A DNA stretch of 64,000 bases, taken from contig JAMLJB010000003.1 of assembly GCA_023953835.1 (NCBI GenBank), positions 124,001 through 188,000 of the forward strand, written 5' to 3'. The DNA comes from Rhizobiaceae bacterium. GTDB lineage: Bacteria; Pseudomonadota; Alphaproteobacteria; Rhizobiales; Rhizobiaceae. The position numbers and the translations under genes were made by a program. The first letter of the stretch is position 1. Each line of letters starts with the position of its first letter. The notes beneath the pieces are model-generated. The model was not told where the DNA came from and searched no databases. It saw nothing but the letters and a program-made list of their open reading frames with translations. Positions 45,181 through 55,070 of the stretch are shown one piece after another.

Positions 45181-46788
45181 TTGTTTTTAAACGGAAAGTT
45201 ATTTCTCCCACCGCCGCAGGATGGGAGTGACTTTAAGGAGTTGTTCAAGCGGTTGGCCGCTGCGGGAGCGGGGCGGCCGTTGGGCAGCGATGGATTTCCT
45301 GCAGGTCCATGGACGCCGGAGCTTCTTGCGGAGGCGATTTCTCAAATCGATTCCAACGGCATTGGCGTCGATCTACGAACGGTTCAGCTGTGGTTTCAGG
45401 AGAACGACAAGGGAATTAGCGCTGCCAATATCCGTTGGCTTGCCAGGGTCTGTGGCTGCGATGATCCGGGTGCTACCAGCCAATGGCAGATCGAACTGAG
45501 CGCGGCACAATCGAAGCTGACGGCCAAGAGACGAGAATCGAAGAACGCCGGCGGCGGCATTGCTGGGTCGGTTCCAGAGCTATCAAGAACCGAGAGCGTC
45601 GAAGATCACTCAGGCCACTCACCGGAGCCGGATATTGATGCAAGAGGGGCCGGGCGGCGTTTTGGTTTGGCGCAGAGATCTGAGGCGCTCTTTAGCCGCG
45701 GATCCCCATTGAACCTACCAGCGTCGGTGTTTGCGGGTTTCACCGCCCTGGGTTTCTTGTCATACATTTTAGGAATTCACAGCGTGACACATGCCCGGGC
45801 CGATGGCGTCCTCAAGCAGGTCGGATTTCTGTGGACAGCGAATTGGACGTTCGTCTTCATGGTGTTCTTGCCGCTGTTTGTTGCTGTCGTGGCCGAGTTG
45901 GTCACCTTTTGGAAAGAAGAAGGGCGTGTAGCACTCTTACCTCAGGTCGACCGATTGGAAAGCGATAACGGATGGGTGCGCAACGTCGAATCGTCGGCGT
46001 ATTCGTACTGGGCGGTGTTTTTGATCTGTGTACTGTTTGCCGGTCTTCTTCAGTGGGTTGGCGTGTGCTTGGTTCCACTCCTAAAGGGCGGTGGAAATTA
46101 CGCGATTGATTGGGGAAAAATAGCGATTGTGCGCCCTGAGGTTATATCGGTGCCTGTAGCGGTCGCGTTTACGGGATTCGCTTATCTATACATGTGTCTG
46201 TGTTTTTATCTGTTTTTTGCAGGCCTAATTCTACTTTATACAGTGGCATACGATCTATCGAAAATTCGAAGAGATTCGAGGGACTGGTCGGAGGCGGTTG
46301 AGCAACCCGCCGCGTTCCATAAAGTCAGTCACAGGGTGATGCATGCAATTTTTCGATGCACGATTTTGGGGATCCTGATCGCCATAGCGATGAAGGTCCA
46401 AAGTGCTTATCTGGTATCGCGCGGAGAGAACATTTTTGCTTGGCTGGTCGGCGATGTGTCTTCAGCTTTCTATGGGCACGATAAGGTCGATGCCGGCATC
46501 AGCTATCGAAGTCCGACGCATTATAGTAGCTTCCTTGTTGCCCTTTCCGCCTGCTTCGTTTTTGTAGATGCCTCCATCCGCTTAGGTGGGAGATCATCCC
46601 CGCTTTATATTCCCTTTTGGGTGATGTCGGCGGTCGTGGCTATACTCTTTGCCGGCTACGTATTGACCGACGCATTTACAGGCTTTTCAATTCTTCTGGG
46701 CGTAGCAGCGTTGCTTGGGATATTCGGCCTGTTCGACCCAAGGCTAGGCCGATCGAACGTAGCAGAAAGCGATCAGAGTGTACCATAG
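45181..46788 (+). CDS. rcgA: RcgA-family putative membrane transporter
   Basis: A 535-residue protein with an N-terminal soluble part (about 1-110) that looks DNA- or protein-binding (DLRTVQLWFQENDKGISAANIRWLARVCG), a variable linker, then about eight hydrophobic segments from residue 180 onward. Gene order and the following hydrolase match the rcgA-rcgR pair described as affecting conjugation of a Sinorhizobium plasmid. The start is a TTG at 45181 with a weak site, so the true start is uncertain. Base composition is less GC-rich than its neighbours. Its transport substrate is unknown. Confidence 0.65.
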   Translation: MFLNGKLFLPPPQDGSDFKELFKRLAAAGAGRPLGSDGFPAGPWTPELLAEAISQIDSNGIGVDLRTVQLWFQENDKGISAANIRWLARVCGCDDPGATSQWQIELSAAQSKLTAKRRESKNAGGGIAGSVPELSRTESVEDHSGHSPEPDIDARGAGRRFGLAQRSEALFSRGSPLNLPASVFAGFTALGFLSYILGIHSVTHARADGVLKQVGFLWTANWTFVFMVFLPLFVAVVAELVTFWKEEGRVALLPQVDRLESDNGWVRNVESSAYSYWAVFLICVLFAGLLQWVGVCLVPLLKGGGNYAIDWGKIAIVRPEVISVPVAVAFTGFAYLYMCLCFYLFFAGLILLYTVAYDLSKIRRDSRDWSEAVEQPAAFHKVSHRVMHAIFRCTILGILIAIAMKVQSAYLVSRGENIFAWLVGDVSSAFYGHDKVDAGISYRSPTHYSSFLVALSACFVFVDASIRLGGRSSPLYIPFWVMSAVVAILFAGYVLTDAFTGFSILLGVAALLGIFGLFDPRLGRSNVAESDQSVP

Positions 46789-47806
46789 TTGGCTTGATCG
46801 ATGGGATGAGCAGCGGGCGCGGCGCGGTGACGAAGGGAAGAAGACAACCGATTTCGTCCTTGACGCGGAGCGTGCCTTTCCGGGTGCGAAAAAGGTAGCA
46901 GGTATCCAAGAATTTTGTGTCCTCGCGGACGATGCCACGGCTGATCCAACCTTTTTCGATGATGTGGGCGTCGGCGCTGATCAGAATTTTGAAACACAAG
47001 GCGAATGGCTCAAATTTCCATCGGACATTTTCACTGATGTCGAAGAGAACAATGTTGTCTGGGCGAGAATCACAGACAGCGGGTCCCTAAATCAGGCCTT
47101 GGTGGTTTTTCACCATTGGAATGCGACGGCGCGGAATCGTATGATTGCCAACTTTTTCTCGCGGCGTGGCATTACTGTTGTCGAGATTGCAATGCCTTAT
47201 CACTTCGAGCGCAGCCGTCCCCGTTCCTCGTACGCCGATTATATGCTCAGCGCCAACCTTGGTCGAACGATTCAATCCGTAAGGCAGGCGGTACTAGACG
47301 GTCGAAAGCTCATTCGCTGGTTGCGGCGCGCCGGCTATCGCGAAATTTCGGTTCTCGGGATGAGCTTGGGTTCTTGGGTCGCCGGATTAGTCGCAGCGCA
47401 CGACCCGACTGTGTCGAAGGCGTCCCTCTTTCTAACGGCGGGGAGTTTGGCCGATATGGTTTGGACGGGTCGCGCCACACGCGCGATCCACGATAGCCTT
47501 GTCCCTGAGATTGATCTGGCCCATCTCAGAAGGGCCTGGGCTCCGCTTAGCTTGGACAATTACGCGCACAATTTGGCGCGGCCGGATCTCGATCTCCATG
47601 TCGTGCTGGCTAAGAGAGACAGAGTGGTCTTGCCCGAGCTATCGCAGACGTTCATGCGTGGGCTGAAGGACGTCGGCGCTCAGCCGAATATTCTGGAATT
47701 AAACTGTGGTCACTATTCGCTCGCCATGCTGCCCTTCGTTTTGGTGGCTGGTTTGAGCTTGAAGCGGTTTGTGTCGAGAGCTGACAAACCGGCCCAGCGA
47801 GCGTGA
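46778..47806 (+). CDS. rcgR: RcgR-family putative lactone hydrolase
   Basis: A 342-residue alpha/beta hydrolase. The nucleophile elbow GMSLGSW (about residues 204-210) is clear. The likely acid is in LHVVLAKRDRVVL and the His in ELNCGHYSLAM near the C-terminus. The GTG start lies inside the end of rcgA (11-base overlap). The family name suggests hydrolysis of a quorum lactone, which would link mating to cell density, but no luxI/luxR pair is seen in the window. The product name is recalled from family annotation, not proven here. Confidence 0.68.
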   Translation: MYHSWLDRWDEQRARRGDEGKKTTDFVLDAERAFPGAKKVAGIQEFCVLADDATADPTFFDDVGVGADQNFETQGEWLKFPSDIFTDVEENNVVWARITDSGSLNQALVVFHHWNATARNRMIANFFSRRGITVVEIAMPYHFERSRPRSSYADYMLSANLGRTIQSVRQAVLDGRKLIRWLRRAGYREISVLGMSLGSWVAGLVAAHDPTVSKASLFLTAGSLADMVWTGRATRAIHDSLVPEIDLAHLRRAWAPLSLDNYAHNLARPDLDLHVVLAKRDRVVLPELSQTFMRGLKDVGAQPNILELNCGHYSLAMLPFVLVAGLSLKRFVSRADKPAQRA

Positions 47807-47895
47807 CCCCACATTCATACGCCAATAACTTTACTGAAACGTGCGGCATGGAGTCGTAATAACCGGCTAAAGCTGGACAACAGCCATTAGAACGA

Positions 47896-48102
47896 TCATG
47901 GCTGCGAGCATACCCCCTGGTGCATCAGGGCGGCCATCGCCTCGTCCGGCCTAGTCGGCTTCGGCACCAGAACGACGCGATCGCCGGACCTGACGGTGAC
48001 TGCCAGAGGATCGGACGATCCTGCCTCGGCGATGAACCGCTCGATGATCGCCGACTTCAGAGTGGGGTCTGCGCATTTCTTGATCAGGGCTGCGTCGATC
48101 AT
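47896..48102 (-). pseudogene. TraH-family protein, N-terminal fragment
   Basis: 68 residues beginning MIDAALIKKCADPTLKSAIIERF and continuing SSDPLAVTVRSGDRVVLVPKP. This matches the first third of the TraH-type proteins of rhizobial tra operons, normally about 200 residues. It then ends abruptly in MHQGVCSQP. Just upstream on the same strand (48117-48180) is a short tail ending VWASLFGILLVTAFN and a stop, possibly the end of the preceding tra gene. These are remains of a second transfer system. Confidence 0.68.
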
Positions 48103-48191
48103 CCCAAAGCTCCGACTCAGCTGTTGAAGGCCGTGACCAGCAGAATGCCAAACAGGCTCGCCCAGACCTCGGCGCTCGCTTCCTGGGCGCC

Positions 48192-48484
48192 GCGCGCGAG
48201 CCCGTCACGCGAGCGTTCTACGAACGTATCGGCTTCAACGAACGGCAGATCGAGATCGTCGCCACCTCGCTGCCGAACCGAGAATACTACGTCGTTTCGC
48301 CGATCGGCCGCCGTCTGTTCGACATGGCGCTTGGGCCGTGGCACTCGCCTTCGCCGGCGCCTCCGGTCGGGACGATCTGAAACGGGCCGCAGCAATTCGC
48401 ACCGAGCACGGCGGCGATTGGCCCCTCCATTGGCTCCAGCAGAGAGGTATCAGCGATGCGCAAGCGCTCCTTCGTGGAGGCTAG
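48192..48484 (+). pseudogene. trbE: trbE C-terminal fragment, frameshifted
   Basis: Reads TRAFYERIGFNERQIEIVA, then NREYYVVSPIGRRLFDMALG. After a one-base shift near 48,340 it reads VALAFAGASGRDDLKRAAA and HGGDWPLHWLQQRGISDAQA to a TAG at 48482. This is the characteristic C-terminus of TrbE, the VirB4-like ATPase of Ti-type trb operons; everything before it is missing. It overlaps the trbJ start as in intact trb operons. Confidence 0.75.
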
Positions 48485-48660
48485 TGCCGCGGCGATTGTC
48501 ATTGCCAGTTTGATCGGTGACAGCCCAGTTCAAGCTGGCGGTGTCACTGGACAGACGACCGAATGGACCCAGTTGCTCAACAACGGTGAGCTGGTGGCCC
48601 TGGTCGGCAAGTCGACCGAGCAGATCAACAATCAGATGACGCAGATCGCTCGGCTTAGCA
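48456..48660 (+). pseudogene. trbJ: trbJ N-terminal fragment
   Basis: Begins MRKRSFVEASAAAIVIASLIG (signal peptide) and continues GGVTGQTTEWTQLLNNGELV and GKSTEQINNQMTQIARLS, the typical start of TrbJ, a VirB5-like protein. Similarity stops at about 48,660, where unrelated DNA next to an IS3-type transposase begins. The open frame runs on to 48725 but the end is foreign. Confidence 0.8.
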
Positions 48661-48786
48661 TGGTCCGCCTCACCTTCGGTCCCCATCCTGCGGCGCGCAC
48701 ATGCCGGCCGCGAACACAAGCATGACCCCAGACGGCCGCAGATCGACGGCAGTGGATATCCGAGGAGCTTGACGCCGAAGCCCCGA

Positions 48787-49300
48787 CTACAGAAACAATT
48801 CATCCCGCAGGCGGCCGTTGAAGCTCTCGATGAAGTCGTTCTGCATCGGCTTGCCCGGTGCGATGTAGTGCCATTCGACGCGGTTCTGGTCAGCCCAGGC
48901 GAGGATGGCGTTCGACGTGAACTCGCTGCCATTGTCGCTGACGATCATCTTTGGCGGGCCGCGTTGGGCAATCAGCCGATCGAGCTCACGGCCGACCCGC
49001 ATGTCCGACAACGATGTGTCGACCACCAGCGCCAGGCATTCACGCGTGTAGTCGTCGACAATCGCCAGGATGAGGAAGCGTCGTCCGTCGGTGAGCTGGT
49101 CCGACACGAAGTCCAGAGACCAACGATCGTCGGGACGCAGCGGCACCAGCATCTGCGCCCTGGTCCCGATCGCCCGCTTGCGGCCACCACGCCGGCGAAC
49201 GGCAAGACTCTCTTCTCGATAAAGCCGGAACAACTTCTAAGGGTTCATGATAAGGCCTTCGCGCCTCAGCATCACGAGAAGATGCCGGTATCGAACTCCA
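48787..49300 (-). mobile_element. Decayed IS3-family transposase (orfB)
   Basis: An open frame of 148 residues (48787-49233) carries the DDE core of an IS3-group OrfB: RWSLDFVSDQL, MIVSDNGSEFTSNAIL and NDFIESFNGRLRDE. Upstream in the same frame the text MNP, stop, KLFRLYREESLAV shows an AAG to TAG change at 49237-49239. The part before that is degenerate. The C-terminus is cut after RDELFL. No orfA or clear terminal repeats can be assigned, so it is an inactive fragment that likely took part in deleting the trb operon. Confidence 0.75.
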
Positions 49301-49519
49301 GCCGTTCCCGAGCATGCGCTCGGCCAAAACACGCTTTTGGCCTCTCGTCGAGTCTGCAGACTATAATGTCGCTGGGAGCGGCTCTATGATGGGCACCACA
49401 GCAGCCTGCCACCCAGTTCGCCCCATGTTGGCGATGAATCGAAAACAACGGGGTAGATGGGCTATCATGCGACGTGTCGCTGCCTACAGTTGCGGTGCGA
49501 AAAATTTCCAGTCCGGCAT

Positions 49520-49549
49520 TTGACATTCGTTTGGAAACGTTTCTACAAT
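49520..49549 (+). promoter_or_regulatory. Promoter with LacI-type operator in the spacer
   Basis: TTGACA (49520-49525) and TACAAT (49544-49549) are 18 bp apart. The palindromic TTGGAAACGTTTCTA (49531-49545) fills the spacer. This is the first of four such sites in the catabolic region, and the best promoter of the set. Confidence 0.75.
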
Positions 49550-49559
49550 AGCAAACGAA

Positions 49560-50010
49560 ATGGGAGGCTCAGTTGACATACTTGCGCGCCAGCTCGTCTA
49601 CACGCTGAATTCCGGCGCGATCGGAGCGGGTCTCCCACAGGCCATAGGCTCGGCGATCGGAACGCGACGTTCGACCGTGATCATCACCGGTGATGGCGGC
49701 TTCATGATGGGCGGTTCGATCGAGTTCGACACGGCGGTACGCTACAACTTGGATCTCATCGTTATTGTCTGCAACGATGGCAGCTATAGCGCCGAGCACG
49801 TTCAGTTCTGCAAGAAGGCCTGGGCCCCTCCCTACACGATTCGATTGGCCCGACTTTGCTCCGTTGGCCGTTGCGCCCGGCGGCGCGGGCGTGACGGTAA
49901 GAAGGCCCGGAGAATTGCAGGAGGCTGCGGATGCGATTGTCAAGCGCCAGCGCGACCGGCCACTTCTTATCGATCTGAAGCTTGATCCCGACACATGCCC
50001 GCTATTCTGA
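49560..50010 (+). pseudogene. TPP-dependent enzyme, C-terminal fragment, frameshifted
   Basis: Only the thiamine pyrophosphate-binding domain remains: LNSGAIGAGLPQAIG, then VIITGDGGFMMGGSIEF and VCNDGSYSAEHVQF (the GDG...N cofactor motif). A one-base shift near 49,815 moves the rest, FDWPDFAPLAVAPGG and RPLLIDLKLDPDTC, into another frame ending at 50010. It is homologous to the last 150 residues of the intact gene at 57346. The missing N-terminal 400 codons appear to have been deleted, leaving the promoter and operator fused to this remnant. Confidence 0.8.
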
Positions 50011-50080
50011 AGTAGATTTCGGCGGACGCACTTGGAACCATTCGGCGCAACCAATGTCACAGAATGCTGAGGAATAGGTC

Positions 50081-51481
50081 ATGGCTGTAGCTTCCGACAC
50101 AACACTTCGTTTCGCCAGGCAAATATCGCAGATCGGACAACGCGGGCTTTCACCGGCCGATAAGGAGCAGGTCCGTCGTCTTCTTCTCGACTTGTTGGGC
50201 GTCTCGCTGATGGGAGCGACCATGCCATGGAGCAAGGCGATGGCCGAATGGGCCCGGCGCTTCGACGGATCGGGAAAGGCCCCGGTCGTCGGAACCAATC
50301 TACGCGTCGCACCGACCATCGCCTGCCTCGCGAATGGCACGGCATGCCACGGCTACGAGCTTGACGACACGCATGACGAGTCCATGAGCCATCCGGGCGC
50401 GGTAGTCATTCCCGCCGCTCTCGCGCTGGCGACCGAACTCGACTCCTCCTTTGACGACGTGCTCTCGGCGATTGCAGCCGGGTACGAGGCGATGACGCGG
50501 GTTGGCATGGCGGCGAACGCTAAATTGGTTATGACCAGCGGTCATCATCCCACGCCGCTGTTCGGCGGCTTCGGCAGCGCGGCCGCCGCGGCGAGCCTCT
50601 ATGGTCTCGATGAGCACGGATTGGTTCGCGCCTGGGGCCACGTGCTGTCGATGGCCGGCGGCTCGATGCAGTTCTCCGACGAGGAGGGCGGGACGGCCGT
50701 CAAGCGCGTCCACGCGGGATACGCCTCGCACAATGGCGTACTTGCCGCCGAACTCGCCGCCCGGTCGGTCGGCGCGCCAACGCAGGCGCTGGACGGAAAA
50801 TACGGCTTCCTGTCTCTGTTCTCCAAGGAGCCCTCGGTCGACGCCTTGTTCTTGCAGGCAGACGAGCCGCTGCAGATCCACAATATAAGCATCAAGCCAT
50901 ACTCTTGCTGCCGCCTGTTTCATTCCCTGATTGATGCCCTGGGAGAGGTTAGCGACAATTACTCTCTCTCTCCCGAAAAGATCGTCGGCATCAACGTCGG
51001 CGGCCCCCACGTCATCTTCGATCAGCACATGCTCCGCCGTCCGACGTCACCGATGGCTGCGCAATACAGTCTGCCGTACATCGTAGGCGCGACGCTTGCC
51101 TATGGTCCTTACGACTATGACAGCTATCAACAGCACCGGTTGCAAGATCCCAGGATCCTGAGACTCGCCGACCAGGTCGAAGGCGAAATGGACCCCGAGC
51201 TGGAAGCGCATTGCCCCAAGAGACTGGGAGGCGCGGTGGTACTCACCCTGGCCGATGGCTCGACGAAAGCAGCCAAGGTCCTGGACAGTCGCGGGACGGC
51301 GGCCAACCCGCTGACCACGCCCCAACTGATGGAAAAGGCGTCTCGGTTGACTGACGAAATCGAGCTCGACGTCGACGTCGACGTCGCCAAGGCGACGGTG
51401 TGGACGGCGACGAGCGGACGGCGAGTCGCCGAACTGTTCGGAGGCTCCCGGCCGGAATCCAAGCCCGATGCCGCAGCCTGA
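50081..51481 (+). CDS. MmgE/PrpD family dehydratase-like enzyme
   Basis: A 466-residue member of the MmgE/PrpD family, which includes 2-methylcitrate dehydratase, cis-aconitate decarboxylase and iminodisuccinate epimerase. Typical stretches are the N-terminal LRRLLLDLLGVSL-like helix, the ATIACLANGTACHGYELDDTH-like segment with NGT and DDTH, and SGHHPTPLFGGFGSAAAAA. GAGGAATAGGTC precedes ATG 50081. It is intact, lies between two broken TPP-enzyme copies and has a close paralogue at 63781. The substrate is likely a di- or tricarboxylic acid, but the family alone does not define it. Confidence 0.85.
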   Translation: MAVASDTTLRFARQISQIGQRGLSPADKEQVRRLLLDLLGVSLMGATMPWSKAMAEWARRFDGSGKAPVVGTNLRVAPTIACLANGTACHGYELDDTHDESMSHPGAVVIPAALALATELDSSFDDVLSAIAAGYEAMTRVGMAANAKLVMTSGHHPTPLFGGFGSAAAAASLYGLDEHGLVRAWGHVLSMAGGSMQFSDEEGGTAVKRVHAGYASHNGVLAAELAARSVGAPTQALDGKYGFLSLFSKEPSVDALFLQADEPLQIHNISIKPYSCCRLFHSLIDALGEVSDNYSLSPEKIVGINVGGPHVIFDQHMLRRPTSPMAAQYSLPYIVGATLAYGPYDYDSYQQHRLQDPRILRLADQVEGEMDPELEAHCPKRLGGAVVLTLADGSTKAAKVLDSRGTAANPLTTPQLMEKASRLTDEIELDVDVDVAKATVWTATSGRRVAELFGGSRPESKPDAAA

Positions 51482-51618
51482 TTCCACCCGCACTCCAGGA
51501 GGCCGTTACCCTGCGAGGGCGGCTTCGGATGACAGGTCCCACTCGGGTGTTTCCGGAGTCGAGGTTTCGCGGCGTCTGATCGTCAGAGGCCCGCGACAAA
51601 CTGAATGAGGCAAACGGT

Positions 51619-52751
51619 ATGACGTCACACAATCCAACGACCTTCCATCAGCTCATTGCCCGTTCGCTGGCGGATAACGGCGTCGACACGATGGTCGGTC
51701 GGTCTCATGGGCAACGCGAACATGTACATGGTGGACAGCTTCACGCGGCATTGCGGCGGTAGATTCATTTCTGCCGCACACGAAGCAGGCGCCGTCCTGA
51801 TGGCTCTCGGATATTCGCTTATCTCGGGAAAGGTCAGCGTGAGCTCCGTCACATACGGCCCCGGCGTTACGAATACGATCACCGCACTGGTGGAGGGGGT
51901 CAAGGGCTCGACGCCCATGGTCTTGCTGTGCGGCGACACTGACGTGTTGGACCGCCAGAACCCGCAGAATATCTCGCAGCGCGAATTCATCGCGGTAACA
52001 GGTGCGGGATTTGAACCGATCCGTTCGGCCGACACCGCGGCCGAGGATATCGCGCGGGCCTTCGTCGCGCCCTCGTCGAGCGGCGGCCTATCGCTGCGAA
52101 CATCCCCTATGATCTCGATTGGGCGGATGTCTCCTACCAGCCCGTTGTGGTCCGTGTGCGCTACCGTCGCCGCCAGCGAGGATCTCGACAATGCCATTGG
52201 CATGATCTCCGCCGCCAAACGTCCGGTCATCGTGGCGGGGCGTGGCGCGGCGTCGCCCGGAGCCAAAGTGGCGCTCCTCAGGTTGGCGGAGCGTATCGGT
52301 GCTCCCGTCGCCACCACATTGAAGGGGAAGGATCTCTTTGCCGGAGAGCCTTTCAACTTGGGAATCATGGGAACCGCGAGGCTTCCGGCAAGAGTCGACG
52401 TCATCCTCGCATCCGACTGCATCATCGCTTTCGGCGCGAGCCTCAACGACCTAACCATATCGAGGGGAACATTCGCCAAGGAAAAGCGCATCATCCAGAT
52501 CAATCAAGACCCGACGGCGATCAGCAAGAATGTCGTCGCAAATGCAGGCCTGGTTGGAGACTGTGCAGAGGTCACGGATCTGATCGTCCATTGGCTCGAC
52601 GAAGCCGAAATTCCACTATCGGAGTTTCGCTCGCCGGAGCTTGCAGAGCGGCTGGCGGCGCAATTTGCGACAAGAAGCCCGATTGCTGACAATGGCGACG
52701 GGACGGTCGATTTCCGCGATGCGCTGCACCAGCTTGATCGCATCCTGCCTT
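51619..52751 (+). pseudogene. TPP-dependent enzyme, N-terminal part, broken by slippage and IS66
   Basis: From ATG 51619 the frame reads LIARSLADNGVDTMVG, then shifts. The continuation, LMGNANMYMVDSFTR, is in another frame. The junction contains GGTC three times in tandem, so one extra GGTC unit explains the break. AAHEAGAVLMALGYS carries the TPP-activating Glu. Between about 52,060 and 52,160 a second pair of compensating shifts scrambles about 30 residues. Homology to the gene at 57346 continues to LHQLDRILP and ends at 52751, where IS66 begins. It lacks the TPP-binding C-terminus and cannot be active. Confidence 0.85.
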
Positions 52752-52788
52752 GTAAGCCTCCGGTGAGGACCGCGGCCACTTCGGATCT

Positions 52789-53407
52789 TCAGCGTGCCTG
52801 ACTGCGGCTTTTCTCGAAGCCGGCCTTGCCGAGAGCGCGGCGTCTGGCGAGCTTTTTCATCCGGGTCTGGATTTCGTCTTCAGCGGCATGTGCGGGATCG
52901 AACCGACGCCCGTGCCGGCGTTTGAGTTCGCGATGCTGCTCGTGCTTGGGATCGGTGATCGCGTCGAGGAACAATTCGAAGCCGGGGATGCGACCGACAT
53001 CTTGGGGTGGCGCGCTGCCGGCACCGTCGATGTAGCGGGGATACTCGACAGCGGGATCGGCGTCGGCGACTGCCTCAATGGTGATCGTGTGCCGCCAGTC
53101 GTCACCGAAGTCGTAGGTATAGGCCAGTTGTGTGATGCCGCGATCAACCAGCGTTCCGAGCCGCATCGTCTTCGCCGAATAGGTTCTGTCGCGCAGGCTG
53201 TCCCATTCGGGATCGGGAATGGCGTAGCGTTTTCCGTCGGCGCGGAACTCGAACAGGCGATAGTCGTCGAACGGGATCGCCGCCATTATGACGTCGTGCA
53301 AGGCCTTGAGCGTTGTTGTCAGCGGCACCTCGGCGCGCCGCCAGATGGCGGGTTGCCAGTCGTCGAGCTGGATCCCTGATGCGGGCGACGCGATCGGCGT
53401 AGCTCAT
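52789..53407 (-). pseudogene. pRiA4b ORF-3 family passenger gene, frameshifted
   Basis: The main frame, VPLTTTLKALHDVIMAAIPF, then YDFGDDWRHTITIE and PPQDVGRIPGFELF, is the plasmid pRiA4b ORF-3 family, often carried by IS66-type elements. The start MSYADRVARIR at 53407 lies one base out of frame, with the join at about 53,373 before IQLDDWQPAIWRRAEV. The start overlaps the tnpC stop. Function is unknown. Confidence 0.7.
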
Positions 53408-55026
53408 GCCGCCAGTCTTGCAGATTGCGCCTTCCAGTTCCACGGCTGAGATTGGCCAGCCTGCTTTGCGGCGTGTCTGCGATGCGGGCGAGCACGTCGG
53501 CGAGCCAGGCCTGCGGGTCGGCATCATTGAGATTTGCTGTGCCGATCAGCGTGTACATGACGGCCGCGCGATCGGCGCCGCGCTCCGACCCGGCGAAGAG
53601 CCAGGACTTTCTGCCGAGAGCCAGGCCGCGGATCGCACGTTCGGCTGCGTTGTTTGTCAGGCAGACGCGCCCGACGTGGAGGAAGCGCGCGAAGCCTTCC
53701 CAGCGTTTCAGCATGTAGTCGATCGCCTGGGCGACCGGGGCATGGCGCAAGAGCCTGACACGCTCGCCGCGCCCACTCCTCCAGTTCGGCGACGAGTGGA
53801 GCGCTTCTTTCGGTCCTTACGGCGAGGCGCTGCTCGTCAGCCAAACCGTTGATGTCCCGCTCGATGTCGAACAGCAGATCGATGCGCCTGACGGCTTCGA
53901 AGGCAATCGGCGAGATCGGCATCGTGGCCTTCCCCGACGCGCATTGGCGGCGATGTCGGCAAGCACGAAGAACTTGCGCCGCGCGTGTCTCCAGCAGAGC
54001 GCCTCGGTCACCGGCCCGGGCTTGCGGTCCGCAAGGTAGAGCCTGTTGTAGCCGGCATAGGCATCGGCCTGCAGAATGCCGGTGAACTGCTTCAGGTGCC
54101 GCTGGGGATGATCGCCCGACGGGTCGCGTGATGCGTAGAACAGGGCTGCCGATGGTGATGCCCCGCCGGAGGGCCGATCGTCGCGGACATAGACCCAGGC
54201 CCGGCCGGTATCAGTCTTGCCCTTCGCCATGATTGGCACCGTGGTGTGTCGCCGTGAAGCCGTTCTGCCGAGAGCACATGGTTCTCGATTAGCGCATGAA
54301 GCGGACGCAGCACCGCAGCGCATGCGCCGACCTGGTCGGCCAGCGTCGACAGGCTCAGATCAACGCCCTCGCGGGCATAGCGCTCGCTCTGCCGGTTCAG
54401 CGGCTGATGCTGGCCGAACTTCTCGAACAGCACCATGGCAAGCATGTTCGGGCCGGCGAAGCCGCGCGGCGTGACGTGGAACGGCGCCGGCGGCTGGCGG
54501 ATCGCCTCGCACTGCCGGTACGAGAACTTCTCGCGCACCGTCTGGATGACCTTCCACTGGCGGGGGATCACCTCAAGCGTCTCGGTGACGTCCTCGCCGA
54601 GCTTCCACGGCCTGGTCGAGCCGCAGCAAGCGCAGCTCTCGGGAGCGGCGATGACAACACGTTCGCGCGGCAAATGCTCCGGGAACGGCTTACGCGATGG
54701 ACGATGACGCTCGAACGACTTTACCGTCATGGCACGCGACGCGTGCTCTGCCGCCAGTTCGTCTTCCGTTGCGTTCGCTCCAGATCTTCGAGCCGAAGCT
54801 CCATCTGCTCCAGCAGCCTGGCCTTGCGCTCCGAGCGGCTGCCGTAGAGTTCGCGCCGGAGCTTCTCGATCTCCAGCTTCAACCGCGCAATCAGCGCCTC
54901 CGTCCCGGAACTGACCGCCGCCGCGCGGGCGGCAACCGCTTCGGCCTCGATGCGCGCGGCGCGCTCCGCCAGGATCATGGCGTGCGCGGCGGCGAGATCG
55001 GAAGGGAGCGATTCAGCGGCAGACAT
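53404..55026 (-). pseudogene. tnpC: IS66 transposase TnpC, multiply frameshifted
   Basis: All parts of an IS66 transposase can be read in order but in different frames: the coiled N-terminus (IARLKLEIEKLRRELYGSRSE), the zinc-finger region with CACCGSTRPWKLGEDV, the catalytic domain with LQADAYAGYNRLY and WRHARRKFFVLAD, then CLTNNAAERAIRGLALGRKSW (Glu of the DDE triad) and the C-terminal NLNDADPQAWLADVL ending PWNWKAQSARLAA. At least five indels separate them (near 54,745; 54,260; 53,940; 53,760 and 53,440). Not functional as read. Confidence 0.82.
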
Positions 55027-55070
55027 GGCGCGATGGAATCACATCCCCCTCCATGTGCAAGGCCAAAACG

